Translations under genes and position numbers: made by a program | Shown: one piece after another, positions 32,501-44,613 of the stretch | Position numbering within the stretch: the first letter of the stretch is position 1 | Layout: the number at the start of each line of letters is the position of its first letter | The notes under the pieces: model-generated | Database searches by the model: none | What the model was told of the DNA's origin: nothing | The model's input: only the letters and a program-made list of their open reading frames with translations | From: Nymphaea colorata | Lineage: Eukaryota > Streptophyta > Magnoliopsida > Nymphaeales > Nymphaeaceae | DNA length: 60,000 nucleotides | NCBI RefSeq assembly: GCF_008831285.2 | Contig: NC_045146.1 | Location: 1,702,001-1,762,000 of the forward strand | Direction: 5' to 3'

Positions 32501-35064
32501 TCTAGCAGCAGCTTTCTCTTCAGCTACCTTTCTTAAAGCCTTCTCAATAGCTGAAGATTGGCAGAAAGGAAACAAGATTAGTTTCTGCCAACAAGATTAG
32601 TACATAAGAATCTCAGCTCATTGATAAACTACGTCAGATTAGTGTTGTGCAGAGTTGTATTAGTGCAATAAGGGTGTGCATGTGTATAAACTATAAAGGA
32701 GCCTTTTGTACAAAGACAAAACAAAAATATACGAATTAGAGCATGAAGTATAATAACTTTCTACCATTAACGAGCCCACTGTGCACTTGACTCAGGTACA
32801 ACAGCCTACTCACCACACCCATGGGAGATAGTTGATAAGGAACAAAAACAGACCGCAATACAGGCAAGAGATCAGGATACTGATGCAAGCACTTATAACA
32901 TAGAATAATAAGTCGTCATTCTTACTGCAGTATACTGCAGTATAAATCGCATGTTCCCAAGCAAAATTTTACAACCATGGTCAACCAAATTTCAACCTAA
33001 ATTCAGGTTCATGTATAGTTCCCCTCAACCAAGTTTTAGTGTTCATGGTCTTAACTAATCCATATTCAATATGCAGTATCACAAAAATGGAATTGTCTAT
33101 GAGAAGCATTCATAAGACAGCTTGAGAAGCCAAATTTGGGGAAAATAAAATGCCTTACTAATAATACTCAGTGAAAGAACATACAAGAACATTCTTGCTC
33201 ATGCATTCTTCAGTTGGATCAGTAGTTGTATTACATATGCTTCATCACATGCATTGCCATGTAACAACTTTTAAAGTACAGAAGAAATCAAGTTGTATCA
33301 TCACATTGTTCCTTCAGCATGTTACAACAAATCTAGTTTCATGTATCATCACTGATGAATTATGTATAAATCAAGTTGTAGCATATAGGAACTAGCTGCA
33401 ATCCAGATTCATGTATAATGCAACTTTACAGTTACCACTTGGAATAGTCAATGAACTAAAAACATTATCCTATATGCTTCATTAATGAACTTCATATATT
33501 AATGTCACAGATATAGTTCGTAACATGTAACATACAACAACCAAAACTAATGATATGCACCATAGGTTAGTACCAAGTTATCGGCAATCTGCTGCACAAA
33601 AGAATATAATAATGCATCAACAGGAGTCAAAGTTTAGAGTTTCAACTTTCATACTACAAGAGTTTCAAGCTTCTTTTAGCTTTTAACTTTAAAAGTTTGT
33701 TTTTATTTTTTTACAGCTTTGCCACTTCTAAAAAATAAAAAAACATGTGCTTTAGGAAAACCTCTTTTTTCTAAGAGACACAGTCTGTCCTCGCGATAAT
33801 ACTGTGATATTATCATGAGAAACCAATGTTGGTGATAAATTGAAAATCTCATGATGATAAAACATCCTTTTCTGTTTTGGCAATAAAATGTGAGCAACTA
33901 AAAATCTAGCAATATTTGTGACTCTGCGGCAATGAGAATGACTTTTAATATGCATTATAACTTAGGTATCTGGTATAGTTATAATTGGAGAACACATAAT
34001 CACATTACAATGTGAAGGATGTTAATACAACACTCAAACCCATCTCCTGTTGCAGACAAGAAATGTTACTGAGATGGCATTATAGGATGTTAACTACTGA
34101 CAAATACTAATTCTTCATTATTCAATTAACCTCGTATCAATGTCCTAATATTATTAAGTGAATCCACCACTTCATGTTGTTAAGTGAATCCATTAGTCTT
34201 ATAAAATTTTCAAGGGTCAATAATGCTGTAATTTAAGTAAATAAATAAATGGAGTTTGGACAGGGAGACCTAAGATTCAAGTGCAACAGGTCATTCACTT
34301 TCAAACCACAGACAAGGTGTCCAAAAGACATACAGGAAGGAAAAATTTTCAACTCAACAAGACTGAAAAGCTATAATTTTCACTGTCCCTTATTCAGTAG
34401 TGTTTGGTTCTGAGGAAACCAAATGCTTTAGAAGATTAGGTTAGAAACTGGACTAACTGAAACCCAACAAGGAAAATATGATACAGCCTCTTCCAGGCCT
34501 TGTTAAACAACAGCTCAGATTAGATGAGACTTCCTAATCCAAAAGCAGAAAAATCTAGTGACTAGATCTAAGGAGTAAAAGCCTAGCATACTTGACTATG
34601 GCAAGGAACTTTCTCAACCTAGATGAGAATTGGTTATGCCAATTTCTGATCGTACTTAAGCCATTCAAGTTCTCCAGATAGAACTCAAGCTCCTTAACCA
34701 ATTGTCAAAAACTAAGACCCGGAACAAGAAATGAAAGTCTCAGCTGATATTCAGGAAAAAAAAAAGGATCTTTTAGCATCTAGTGAATTGATCTTTTCAA
34801 ACTGCAGATGATGAATCACCACAAAAGCACAAAACGCAACTTACTCCTTAATGCCTCAGAAAACTCAAGCAGATGATCATCCGGTCCTCTATTTGTTGAT
34901 TGTGTGAAAAGCTCCTGCATCATACCTCCTGATCCCATAGAATTAAGAGAGAACACAGAACCATGTTCACCTTGTCGTGAACACTTTAGATCTGAATCTC
35001 TTATTGTAAAGGGAACCTGTTTGTCCACATTCAAAGCAGAATCAAACCTAATGAAGTCGGACAT
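25606..35064 (-). CDS. NADK1: NAD kinase (cytosolic NADK1 type), ten coding exons, complete
   Basis: The enzyme phosphorylates NAD+ (and possibly NADH) with ATP to give NADP(H). Exons, reading down, are 34845-35064, 32431-32550, 30650-30846, 29315-29428, 28981-29075, 28627-28733, 27626-27699, 27298-27376, 26155-26462 and 25606-25914. All borders are GT..AG, phases close, and the product is 540 aa, near the length of Arabidopsis NADK1. Residues about 60-115 form a charged helix, probably a coiled coil ([18 protein letters not shown]). RCCGKHGIC and SFKLAWGC follow, then the kinase domain: GGDG at 302-305, GSLGFMTPF, the NE motif at 383-384 (LNEVTIDRG), and [21 protein letters not shown] in two pieces at 412-432. 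The C-terminus ends GLHWNLRK and DGPRDS. No transit peptide is evident, and the C-terminus is unlike the plastid NADK2 form. The start is set by an in-frame TGA 24 bases upstream of the ATG. Confidence 0.93.
29521..29577 (+). repeat. (TC)n(TA)n compound microsatellite
   Basis: About 20 bp of TC repeats run directly into 37 bp of TA repeats, just upstream of NAD kinase exon 4 on the coding strand (intron 3). Confidence 0.9.
29585..29765. mobile_element. MITE-like inverted repeat in NAD kinase intron 3
   Basis: About 50 bp at 29585-29640 (TGAATCTGCCATGTGC then TCAAAAATTTAAAAAT) recur inverted at 29721-29765 (GACTGTTTTTAAATTTTTCAC then GTACATGGCAGACTTGAA), with an inner segment of about 80 bp between. 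It is flanked by (TC)n(TA)n on one side and (TG)n on the other. It is non-coding, with no clear target duplication. Confidence 0.45.
29769..29842 (+). repeat. (TG)n and (TC)n microsatellites
   Basis: A TG run at 29770-29796 and a TC run at about 29822-29844 lie in intron 3 of the NAD kinase gene. Confidence 0.85.
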
Positions 35065-37160
35065 TAGAAGGCTTGGTACCCAAACTCAAGATCAGGCAAG
35101 AGACTGGAGCTCTAAGAATTAAATAATCAATTGGCACATTATACATTGACTTGGTCGAATACGCATGATGACACATAAATCTCATATTATAAAAACAGAT
35201 GAACTTTATGAAAACAAAAACTGTTCTGACAACCTTAGAAATCATTCACAATTGTAATCTTTTCTTTTCTACGTCTATGTTAGTGTCATTTTATTTTTTT
35301 TATTTAATATTTCTTTTAAATTTACTTTACTGAGTTATCAAGACCTTCATAAATTCTTATGAGAAAGTTCAATATCACTGGTCTCCCTTTCAGATCCCAT
35401 ATTAAAAATATAGCTGCTATCGGTGATGAAAATTTGAGAACGGTAGATGAAATAATAGCTAACAAATCAAATTGCATAAAAGAAAGGAATAAAACAAAAA
35501 ACATAGAAAGGAGATTCCAAAACCGAGTGATAGTGGTCCTGAAGATATTGCAAGCAAGTTATACACTTTTACTGTCTCATAAAGGCATCTCGATAGTTTG
35601 ATGGAGGTGGTGTGAGTAAACATGGCAAAACACCCCATTATAAGCTGTGAGAATGAGAGATGATGGCCTTGTGGACCTGGGAACGTAGAAACTGAATCAT
35701 CATTTTATGGGCAGGTTTTGTTGCTTCCATGATCCAAAGCTATGATAGCTACTGTTGCTCTATTGTGCAAACACTAGAACGGATGGCAGAAAGAGGTCAT
35801 CATTGAGAAACCTCTTGAAGAATACTCATCATGTGCATCCAATGCCTAAGAGGCATAAAAGCAAACACCTATATAATAAAAAGGAAATTTGAAAATCCCC
35901 CTTAAGAAAGAGTTCAACCATTCCATCTAACAGTATAGCACCAATCGACATGTCAAATACATGTACGATGTGCATGAAATGGATTCAACAATGCCGTACA
36001 ACAGCAATCGGTAATACAACCCACATTCTTCTATCCTAATTCATGTAGATATGAAAACTGTTAATGAATTATTTCACTTCTCGACTCAGCCCAGTAAAGA
36101 TGATCTTACAATTCCTTATAACTACTTTTACTCAATGCTTCCGGCTAAAAGGCAAGACTAATTAACAAATGTAATGTTGACTTGAGTTCCTAATTTTTTC
36201 CATTCTTCAAGAGTGAGATCTTCTAATCTTGGATGGAGCCATTGCATATTTTGCATCATTTCCATCTCTGGATGATTTGCTTTTATGCAACTGCTATAGC
36301 TAAGGTAAGGACCCTATCACCCTATTTACAACTTCTGGTAGGACAAAAGTTTCTTTCCAGGGTATGAACATGACTCTAGTTCCATTATAACTGTGGATAG
36401 CTCCTAAATGTTGCTAAAGAAGAGTGAAGAAACTTGCGACATTCAACGTTGCGGCAAAAAAAAATCGACCAAGTTCTAATACGGGTGCACAGTGTGGTAA
36501 AAACATTGGCACGCAGAGGGAGAGTCATGGATGTCCCATTTCCTACAGAGAGAGAAAGAGATCCGTAGTTTTACGTGGAAAGTGCTTTACCAACTTCAAA
36601 ATCAAGGAATTATTTCTCAATTGGATAACCGCAGGCCAGAAGGTATTTGTCCAGAAACCATCAACGAGCATGACAGTAGCAATGGGCAGCAATACGCCAC
36701 TGAATTTAAATTCTTGAAGCTTACAAGCTTGTCAGTTCCTTGATTTCATGTGCTGTTCCCCGTCCAAAAATTTCAATAATTTTTACATTTTGAATACCAA
36801 CAGAAGCATCAGCTAAAATATTTAAGCTGCCGCTGTTTTTCGTCAATTCCCTGTTCAATTTTGATTCATCTGTTCTTGTAGCAACAAACCGTTCAACAGA
36901 AAGAAGAAGAAGAAAACCAACCATTTCAATATTACGGAGCCCGTCACTAAAGAAAATTAAACCACGGAAAGCTCTTAAAAACTCCAGATTTTTTAGCGTG
37001 AACAGACGAAGAAATGTAAACCGGTCACAATTCCTCGAGAAAACAAAAAATTAAGACACATAGTTCAATAACTCCAACTGCCCACAAACATATTCACAAT
37101 TCCAGCATAAAACAAGAACTGGGTACCAGGAATTAAAGCATAATTGCGAAGAGATTTTGT
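35065..37160 (-). other. Probable 5' UTR intron of the NAD kinase gene
   Basis: Upstream of the start codon the frame closes at once, and candidate splice acceptors lie at about 35116 (TTCTTAG) and 35108 (CTCCAG). No other coding exon is recognised up to the likely promoter near 37.2 kb. The stretch is therefore best read as a leader intron. Some frames near 36.4-36.9 kb are open but resemble nothing I know. Confidence 0.4.
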
Positions 37161-37297
37161 CTTGTCACCTCTTTTGACATCTTGCTGGACATCATTTCCC
37201 AGCCCAAGGATCTGTCCTCCTTCTGTCCCTCTCTCTCTCTCTCTCTCTCTCTAGCTTGGTTCCTCGTGTTCGTCCCCCAACCTTCCTCATTTATATA
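37161..37297 (-). promoter_or_regulatory. Probable promoter and 5' leader of the NAD kinase gene
   Basis: On the minus strand a TATA box, TATATAAAT, lies at 37289-37297. About 30-60 bases downstream is a (GA)n run (37228-37252), common in plant leaders. Farther down is ATGATGTCCAGCAAGATG (about 37195-37178) ending in a plausible donor GAG/GTGACA near 37169. With either likely acceptor the upstream ATG would give only a short uORF that stops at or before the main ATG. Transcription start and splicing are inferred. Confidence 0.5.
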
Positions 37298-37669
37298 GGA
37301 GGTTGATTTTGACAGGGCCTCTTCTGCCTGTATTTATTATTTATTGCGTCCTGGTTTATTTTATTTTGAGGTCAACAAGGTTACAAGCGTATCCAGTGGA
37401 GGAACAAACTTTTATTACATTTTGATCCTTCCTTTTGTCTCTATTCCAGAAGATGTAATCCCTTCCTACATTCCTGCAACTGTGATGGATCGATGATCTC
37501 ATCTCCGGCTACGATGCCTGCATGCATGTTCACAATCATGGGCACGATTGTGATGTTCATGCATATTCAACATCATGTGATTGCGATGGTGTTCCATATT
37601 CTGGGTTAAGTGCGTCCATGGGAGTCGGACCATGGCAATGGCCAAAGTCGTCTTTGTAAATAATACTTG

Positions 37670-38063
37670 GGGGGTGTTGGACGAGGCCAGAATTATGATT
37701 CTCGTTTTTTTAGGAAGGAAGAATTTTGTTATCAAGCAAAAAATTTTGATTCTGGAAATTCCAGAATCAAGATTTTGGAATGGCGACTCCACTCAAGGGA
37801 GTGGAATTATGATTCCAAAATTTTAAAATTTTTTCATCTCCCTTTAGGCCAGAGGTTATGATTAGTTTTAGTTAATCAGTTTTAGAATTTTAATTTCTAG
37901 TTTATCAAATGCATCACTTTTAATTTTAAAATCAAAACTCCAGATTATCAAACATAAAGAGAAACTAGAACTGAAATTTTCATTCCAATTCTAATGTGAG
38001 ATGGAATTTTGTTTCTAGAATTAAAAATTCTATAATTAAAATTTGAGGCCATCAAACGCCCCC
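37670..38063. mobile_element. MITE-like element with GGGGGYGTT ends
   Basis: A stretch of about 390 bp starts GGGGGTGTTGGACGAGGCC and ends GGCCATCAAACGCCCCC, an imperfect inverted repeat of about 18 bp. The inside is AT-rich with many AATTCCAGAATC and GGAATTATGATTCC type inverted words. It is non-coding, with no clear target duplication. It lies in the spacer upstream of the NAD kinase promoter. Confidence 0.5.
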
Positions 38064-38771
38064 TTTGATTCCTATATACTATTCGATTGAATGGTATCTT
38101 TCATATAAAAATATCATTCACTGGGTCAATCAATCAATTGGCACCACATAATGAGACCGCGTAGCACTGGCTGCAGCAGAGGCGTTAACATATTTAACAA
38201 TGAAATTATGATTAAAGAAACTTTACAGGCTTGTTCTTCTCTGTATTATATAATTTTCATTTGACTAAAAGTTGCTACAAGTTGAAGAACCTTGATGCCA
38301 TAAACTGATTGTTTTATTCGTGCATAAAAAACAACATTTAGAATATTATTCAATTTGAAGAATCATTTTGGTCCCTTAAGTTGATTATTTTACTTTGTAC
38401 TACAAAGAACAAGCCTATACCGGCGAAAAAAGAATTATTGGGCCCTCGCAATAGCTGAACAGTCAAGCCTCATTTCCTTTTGTTTGATTCATACGATGTG
38501 AAACTATTTGGATCTGGTTTTTGTGGGTTATCGTAAGAATCATGTTTACAGATTTTCACATTAGGCCATTGTGGTCGTATCTCTGATCTCTCCCTAAATC
38601 CAATTGAACCTTTTTCTTAACAATGAAATACAGTTTCTAAGGAAATTAGTAACACTTTCTGAAAAAATATTAGGTCCAAAACTGTTTTTATTTTTTAATA
38701 CTAGCATACATGTTCTCAAGAAATAATTAATTGAAAAGATTCAAAAGGGTTGGAAATAATGGTCATCGCCG

Positions 38772-39119
38772 TCACAAATCAAAAGGTTTGAATTACTACT
38801 ACTTTCCCCTTCAAAGGGCGACAAATAAAAATAGTTAAAAACTAAGTGATTATTTAATAAATTGTTAGCTAGAAATACTTACAAGACATATTATTCAAGT
38901 TGGTTTAAGCAGAAATCTACAAAAAGAAAGAAACCCACATAGAATGGGACACGAACGCTGAAAAAAAGGAAATGAAAAAGCTGAGAAAAATGAAAAAGCT
39001 GAAAAAAGGCTCGTTTTTAACGTTTTTTTTTTTAAAAGTGTTTTTTTAGTTTTAAATGGCCAATTAATTTATCATGTTTCACTTTTTTTTTAAAAAAAAA
39101 GTGTTTTCCGTGACTATGC
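38772..39119. mobile_element. CATAGTCAC-family MITE, copy 4 (left end uncertain)
   Basis: The right end GTGTTTTCCGTGACTATGC matches the inverted CATAGTCAC terminus. The interior shares CGTTTTTAACGTTTTT and TTTTTTAGTTTTAAATGGC with copy 1 at 54-413. The left end may be GCCGTCACAAATC at about 38771, which would give a size like the other copies; this is a guess. Confidence 0.45.
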
Positions 39120-40744
39120 ATAAAACCTCAAAGTCACAAAGGCATACCATCACACCTCCAAGGTTCTGTGTGTTACGGATCTTGGGAGAACCTATGGTGC
39201 ATCATTCAACTCGAGTGTTGTTTGCCACCATTTAAAGTCCAAATGGCAGAAGCATAATGACGACCACAAGATTCGAACCTCAAACCCCTAAAATATGAAA
39301 CATGTTCTTACCCGGTTTTTGTGCCCCTTGAGCCAATTTATAATAACCTATTCGCTTTCTCACATGGTTTCTTACTAAGAAGCTCAATCCACATAGATTT
39401 AGTATCACGCTTGGCACTTTTTAACTGTCCTAATTTGGTTCAAGTCCAGCCTTAACCATATTTTGTTCTGAACTCTATCCAAATCCAACCGTACATGCGG
39501 TCACCTGATCCAGATCCGATCCGTTTGCTGGCTTCCAAATCCAAATATCTCAGTAATCCGAAAACAACTCCAGCCTGCTTTCAAGACATGCTTGTCCCCT
39601 CATGTTTATAATGTGGGCACAAAGGTAAAGTCATCTAAAGTATGAAAATGTGGCTTCTCTAGAAGGTCAACATACAACAAATACCAAACAAAGTGTCGCC
39701 CTTCTAATGTATGCTGAATATTTTCATTAAATGTGAGATCCATGTGGAGCCGCTGAGATTTAATGGCTACCAAGATTTCAACTACCCATTGAATGTTTCT
39801 TCCTTGCTTTTTTCTTCTTGGTTGGCTGCAACATAAAGACTAATCGGTGTAAATCGGCGTCATGATATTATTTCCTTTCTTTTCCTTTCCTTTGACCGAT
39901 AGGTGGGGAGGAGTTAGGCAAAGACTTACTAGTCTATGTCAATAGATGTAGAAATGACTACGGATTGGATTTACATCCATATTGATCGAATTGTTTGAAG
40001 AAAAGTAAGGAAAAAAAAACCAACGTTTGATCGAGAAATTTGACTGTATTCAAATTTAAATGTAGATCAGACCGAATTGCTTTAAGAAAAGTGGGAAATT
40101 AAAAAAAAAAAAATCAATATTCGATTGAGAAATTCGACCATGTTCATTTTTAAAATGGCATGAGATCGGTTTTGGTTTTAAATAAATATATGATTGGATT
40201 CATATTTGAATTCAGATTAAATAAATATTCTAAACAGAGTAATGTTATTTGTATTTGGGCTTGGGTGCAATTGTTAATTAAAAGATCGGATTCAGATCGT
40301 ATTCGAATTCTGAATTTAAAATTCCGATTCCCATATGATGTAAACTTTTTTTATTGCACTAAAATCGAGTTCGAATGCGAGTTCAAGTGTCTGTATATAT
40401 ATATATGTATATATTTCACAAATCCAACTGCATATATTGGATATGATAAATAATGAAAAATTAATGCCTTAAGTTTTTCCAGTCATAAAATCTTAGACAT
40501 ACATCAGAAAATCATGGCTATCACATTTATACTATTATAGTTTAAAGAATATTATAATGAAGAAGAATTAAACGAGTTTGTTACAGTAATTCAGAAATAT
40601 GTAGGCTATATATGATACAATAATTATTATCTATGTATTGCATGTGCTAAATACAGTACTAATTAAACACTTCGAATATAAAATAAAGGATAGCTAGTTG
40701 TAGTAACTTTCGTCCTTAGTGAGAGAGTCGTGAGGGAAAAGACA

Positions 40745-40890
40745 AACTTGTTTGGATGTCGCCTTGAAAAATTGGGTTTTCTGAAAACCTTTTTTTTTTA
40801 ATGAGTTTTCCTGTCAAAAACCTGGTTTTTTCACTTTTTGGAACTTGGTTTTTGTTTGAGGTGATAAAAAAAAAAGAGTTTTAAGTAATC
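40745..40890 (+). repeat. GTTTGGATG-ended repeat, plus orientation
   Basis: This segment starts TTGTTTGGATGTCGCC and carries TTGGGTTTTCTGAAAACC and AACTTGGTTTTTGTTTG. The same words in the same order appear on the minus strand at 42400-42592. It is non-coding and probably a degraded MITE. Confidence 0.45.
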
Positions 40891-41482
40891 TTTTTTTAAA
40901 ACTATAGGAGGCTTTCATTAATATTATCTACAAATACTTATTATTATTATTGTTGTTGTTATTTAGAAAGAAAAGAGCTGAAAATGCCGGAATGAGGTTT
41001 ATCACTTTTGAAGCGACTACATAGTGAGTCTAGGTATGCACTTTATTCATCGAAGTTGATGAACATTTTGAACACTTGAATTCCAATAGAAGTAGACGAG
41101 GTGAGATACATATAAAAACCATCTTAAGTATTCAATGGCTAAAAGAAAATGAATCACATATTTGAATTAAATTCATAATGAATCATTTACTACCAAGGTT
41201 GTTTAAATGTGTATAATAATAACCAAAGCAAATGAATAGTGTCCTTTCATGGGTTTTCCATCAGGTTGAAGCCTCCATCCAACCCCTTCTCCCATTTTCT
41301 TTTATAAATTTTAAAAAATGTGTTGACGTTTTGGATGATTTGTGGATGGCATGCGTGTTCTTCTAGAAACAGATGACTTGAATGCCTCAATAAAATAAAA
41401 CAAGTCTTTAAAAACAGGAAAACTTGACAACATTTTAAAAAAGATTACAAAATCCAAAATAACAAAAACCAAATAATCTGGA

Positions 41483-41485
<3 letters not shown>

Positions 41486-41539
<54 letters not shown>
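41486..41539 (+). repeat. (TA)27 microsatellite
   Basis: A pure run of about 54 bases of alternating T and A, the longest in the window. Confidence 0.95.
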
Positions 41540-41541
<2 letters not shown>

Positions 41542-42399
41542 TAGATACCAGACCACTTTGGTAAGCAATAAAAGAAAAGCAGACTTCTTATATTAATATT
41601 AAATAGTGTTTTAAACAAAATGTGAACTTTCTAATGTGTTTATAAACACTAATTTAATATAAACCATGTTTTAGTTTGAGTTATTTTTGCAAAAAAAATT
41701 GATCTTTCTACAATCAAAATCTTGATGTTATAAGGGTCATTCTGTTGCTTTTATTAAGAAAACATTATTTAAGAAAGGGACTAACTTAACGTACATTTCT
41801 CACTAAATCACTCTTAAGAATATATTTATAAGGTTAGATTGCAAAAATTATTTTAATAAATTAATTTAATGGGTTCAGTTTATGTCTCTTACACAAGTGG
41901 TCTAGTCTTAACAAACTTTTCTGTGTGGACGGCTTAGGTGAGTGATAAAAACCAGATTCTTTAAATGTGTGTTAATTTTAAATAAAAATGTGACCATCCT
42001 ATTGTGTTCATAAACCAATTTAATATCAGTCATGTTTGAGTTCAAGTTATTTTTATAAATAATATATATATATAGATATATTATGAGTCGTGTAGTTAAT
42101 CTGACTGATAGCTTATAGGGTGTCATGTGTATAATTATAAAAAGTAGGATGACAAATTGTATTTTACCTTTTCAAAAAAAAAAAAAAGTACTTTGTAGAC
42201 ATTGATCAAGTTGATTAGAAGACTTATGATTATTATATATAGACCAAAAGTCCACATAATCTTCATATTTTGTCAGTCAACATACCTCATAGACCCTGTG
42301 CACACCTGAATCGTTGTAACTTAAACAAGGCGAGTTTGGGGCAAAACTAGATAACCAGTACATCATAAATTTCAAAACGTTTGCAGTATCATTAAAACC

Positions 42400-42592
42400 T
42401 GGATTCAAAAAAAAAAAAAAAAAACTCAATTTGACAAAACCTGAATTTGTAAAAAAGAGTGGAAAACATTGTTTTAGGTGTGCCACCCAAACAAATAAAA
42501 CCAAGTTTCAAAATTCATTAAAAAACTTGGTTTTCAAAAAACCAACTTTTCACAAAATTGGGTTGAAAGAGTTTGTCATCCAAACGCTTCCT
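42400..42592 (-). repeat. GTTTGGATG-ended repeat, minus orientation
   Basis: On the minus strand this reads GCGTTTGGATGACAAACTC, then AAAAGTTGGTTTTTTGAAAACC and AACTTGGTTTTATTTG, matching the copy at 40745-40890. A long poly-A run on the plus strand (42407-42424) lies within. Confidence 0.45.
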
Positions 42593-42825
42593 TAGTTCCA
42601 AAAAAAGAAAGAAAGATAGAGAGAGAGAGAGAAAAAAATACTTTAACAGAGAAAGAGTGACATACTATATGCTCAATTATTGTTAATTTCATTTCCATAA
42701 CATAAGGTTGGATTGGACAAAAAGAGCGCATCAAGTGCTGTCAGCATCAACCACCCACTTCATTTCAACCACCCTCCCATTGACTTGCTCAACTCACAAG
42801 CCCATAATTTTGGAAGCAACAGAAT

Positions 42826-42880
42826 GACTCTCTCTCTCTCTCTCTCTCTCTCTAGATATATATATATATATATACACACA
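42826..42880 (+). repeat. (TC)n(TA)n microsatellite
   Basis: A TC run (about 42828-42853) is followed by TA repeats and a short CA run. Confidence 0.9.
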
Positions 42881-42900
42881 CACTATTGACCCAATGACTT

Positions 42901-44043
42901 CAATGCAGTTTGGTGCACTTTTCTTCTCATGGAAAACCAAGACCTGATTTTCAAACCCTACTTTTCTGAGAGGTCTGTGCATTTGAAGACTTTGAGTTCA
43001 CCTAGAGACAAACTGGAGCCAAGGGTTTGTTCCTGGTCTGGGTCAACTCATTTGGAGCCTTCCATGACTTGACCGACATGTTAGTTGGATTTTTCAGGTA
43101 GGCGCCTGAGTTCAGATGAAGTTCCTTTAGAATTGATCTGCTCACCTTGCATGACTTTTGATCTATTGATAAGTGGGGCCATGCCCGCGCCCCAATCGAG
43201 CCCTGGCCGGACCCAGCCTGGGTTAAGTCAATAGAATCGACTCTATATGGACTTCGCGGCGAGGTGCCCTATAGATGGTTTAGGCAGGTTATGTGTTCGG
43301 AGTCGAACATACTATTCATATATGCGACCCTCGCAACATATGGATAAACAAAAACTCATTTTTTTTTTGTTGGAAACTTTCTTTTGCAGCATTTATTAAG
43401 TCTCATTTTTGTTTTTTCAAATATCCGAACTGTGGGGGCTCGAACATGCATTACATTTGTCGCGACTGGCGATAGTGATTTTTCTAAATATTATCTTTCG
43501 TAGATTTAGAGGTTATTCCAATTTTTGAGGCAGATACATAGAACAGCTTGTTATTGTTCTCATTGTTAAATGACCCTTTATACTGCACAAGAGATAAAGA
43601 CCAAAGATTCGCAAACATGCATGCATCACACCAACTCATTTTTTGGCAAAAGACCATGGTTTGGAAGCTAGGGTTCATCCCCACAATATTCGAGACCCGA
43701 AAAAATATCTAGAAAGTTTTCTAAAATCCCAATTAACTCTATCATATGATTTCATGAAGTGGGATATGAAGTGTTCCCTTTTTATTTTTAGAAAGTGTCA
43801 AAACACTTTCTTATGTCTAAAGTTATGGAAAGCACTTGCTTCAAAGACATAATTCTGAAATATCATTTTTCAAAATTTTCGTGTAGGATAACTGAAATTT
43901 TTAAAAATTTGCATGTAAAATTTTAATTTTTTTTACGGGAGCGAGGCCCCCTTTGGCTTCGAGTCTGGTTCCTGCGAGGTTAGGAATGGGACATTTCATT
44001 CTTGTCAATCTTTGCAAGCAGAAAAGAAACACCTTCTTATAAA
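42901..44043. other. Intergenic region, nothing recognised
   Basis: No gene, RNA or transposon structure can be supported. A slightly GC-richer patch at 43180-43280 (GAGCCCTGGCCGGACCC) has no frame I recognise. Confidence 0.4.
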
Positions 44044-44386
44044 CTAAGTCACATGGGTATGGGTAGGGGTTCAGGTTTGAGTATGGTGGAACGAGTACAA
44101 GTACAATAATTTTATAGAAAATTTAGATATGGGTATGCCAAAGCGTGTGTGAGTGTATATATATATAATTTACAAAAAATATAAAAAATTTAAAAAAAGA
44201 GAGGAAAATACAAAATCTTGGAAGAAAGGATAAAAAAGAAAGAAAAAATCAAAATTAAAGAAAAAACCAAGTTTGAAAATATAAATTTTACATTTAAAAA
44301 ATACAGCTGTACCCACATACCCGTATTGCTGCGACCGTGCACCGACACAGGTACTTGGGCAGATCATATGTAACTGTGTGACTTAG
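44044..44386. mobile_element. hAT-like MITE with 8-bp target duplication
   Basis: This 343-bp element has perfect 10-bp ends, CTAAGTCACA (44044-44053) and TGTGACTTAG (44377-44386). The flanking repeats CTTATAAA (44036-44043) and CTTATAAG (44387-44394) match at 7 of 8 bases. The subterminal regions carry GGGTATGGGTA-like words at the left and TACCCACATACCCG at the right. It has no coding capacity. The 8-bp duplication and subterminal repeats point to a non-autonomous hAT. Confidence 0.68.
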
Positions 44387-44613
44387 CTTATAAGTAATCC
44401 ATAAGATACTAGCAGCCTTGTTATAGAAAAGAGCTCCTAAAGATCAGCAAGAGCATGAGTTTGGTACTCTTGGCTGTTGGAGCAAATTAAGCTTATGGTT
44501 AGGTGGTAAGACCTGAACGAGTGGCATCGCTCAAGGCATGCCACTTGGCATAAATTTAATGTCGCTTACTTATTTCTAGAAAAAATCAACAATGGTGTAA
44601 GGTGTAATAAAGT

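Larger units (their letters stand above)
38064..42900. other. Intergenic region without recognisable genes
   Basis: No gene is supported. Contents are a CATAGTCAC-family fragment (about 38772-39119), two inverted copies of a GTTTGGATG-ended repeat (40745-40890 and 42400-42592), a block with a box-B-like GGTTCGAATCTTG on the minus strand (about 39270), a long (TA)n array at 41486-41539, and shorter TA and TC runs. Confidence 0.5.

Noticed and set aside
36424-36924. Open frames on both strands upstream of the NAD kinase start
   Set aside because: No known motif, and the frame upstream of the kinase ATG is closed by a stop; best taken as leader intron.
39140-39320. Third SINE copy suggested by GGTTCGAATCTTG on the minus strand
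   Set aside because: Box B-like only; there is no convincing box A, and the body does not match the two SINE copies at 45.1 and 46.8 kb.
41486-41539. Regular array considered as CRISPR-like or satellite
   Set aside because: It is a simple dinucleotide run without spacers, in a plant nuclear genome.
44481-44570. tRNA-like stretch (TGGTTAGGTGGTAAGACC)
   Set aside because: It resembles a box A, but no box B follows at the right distance and no cloverleaf can be drawn.
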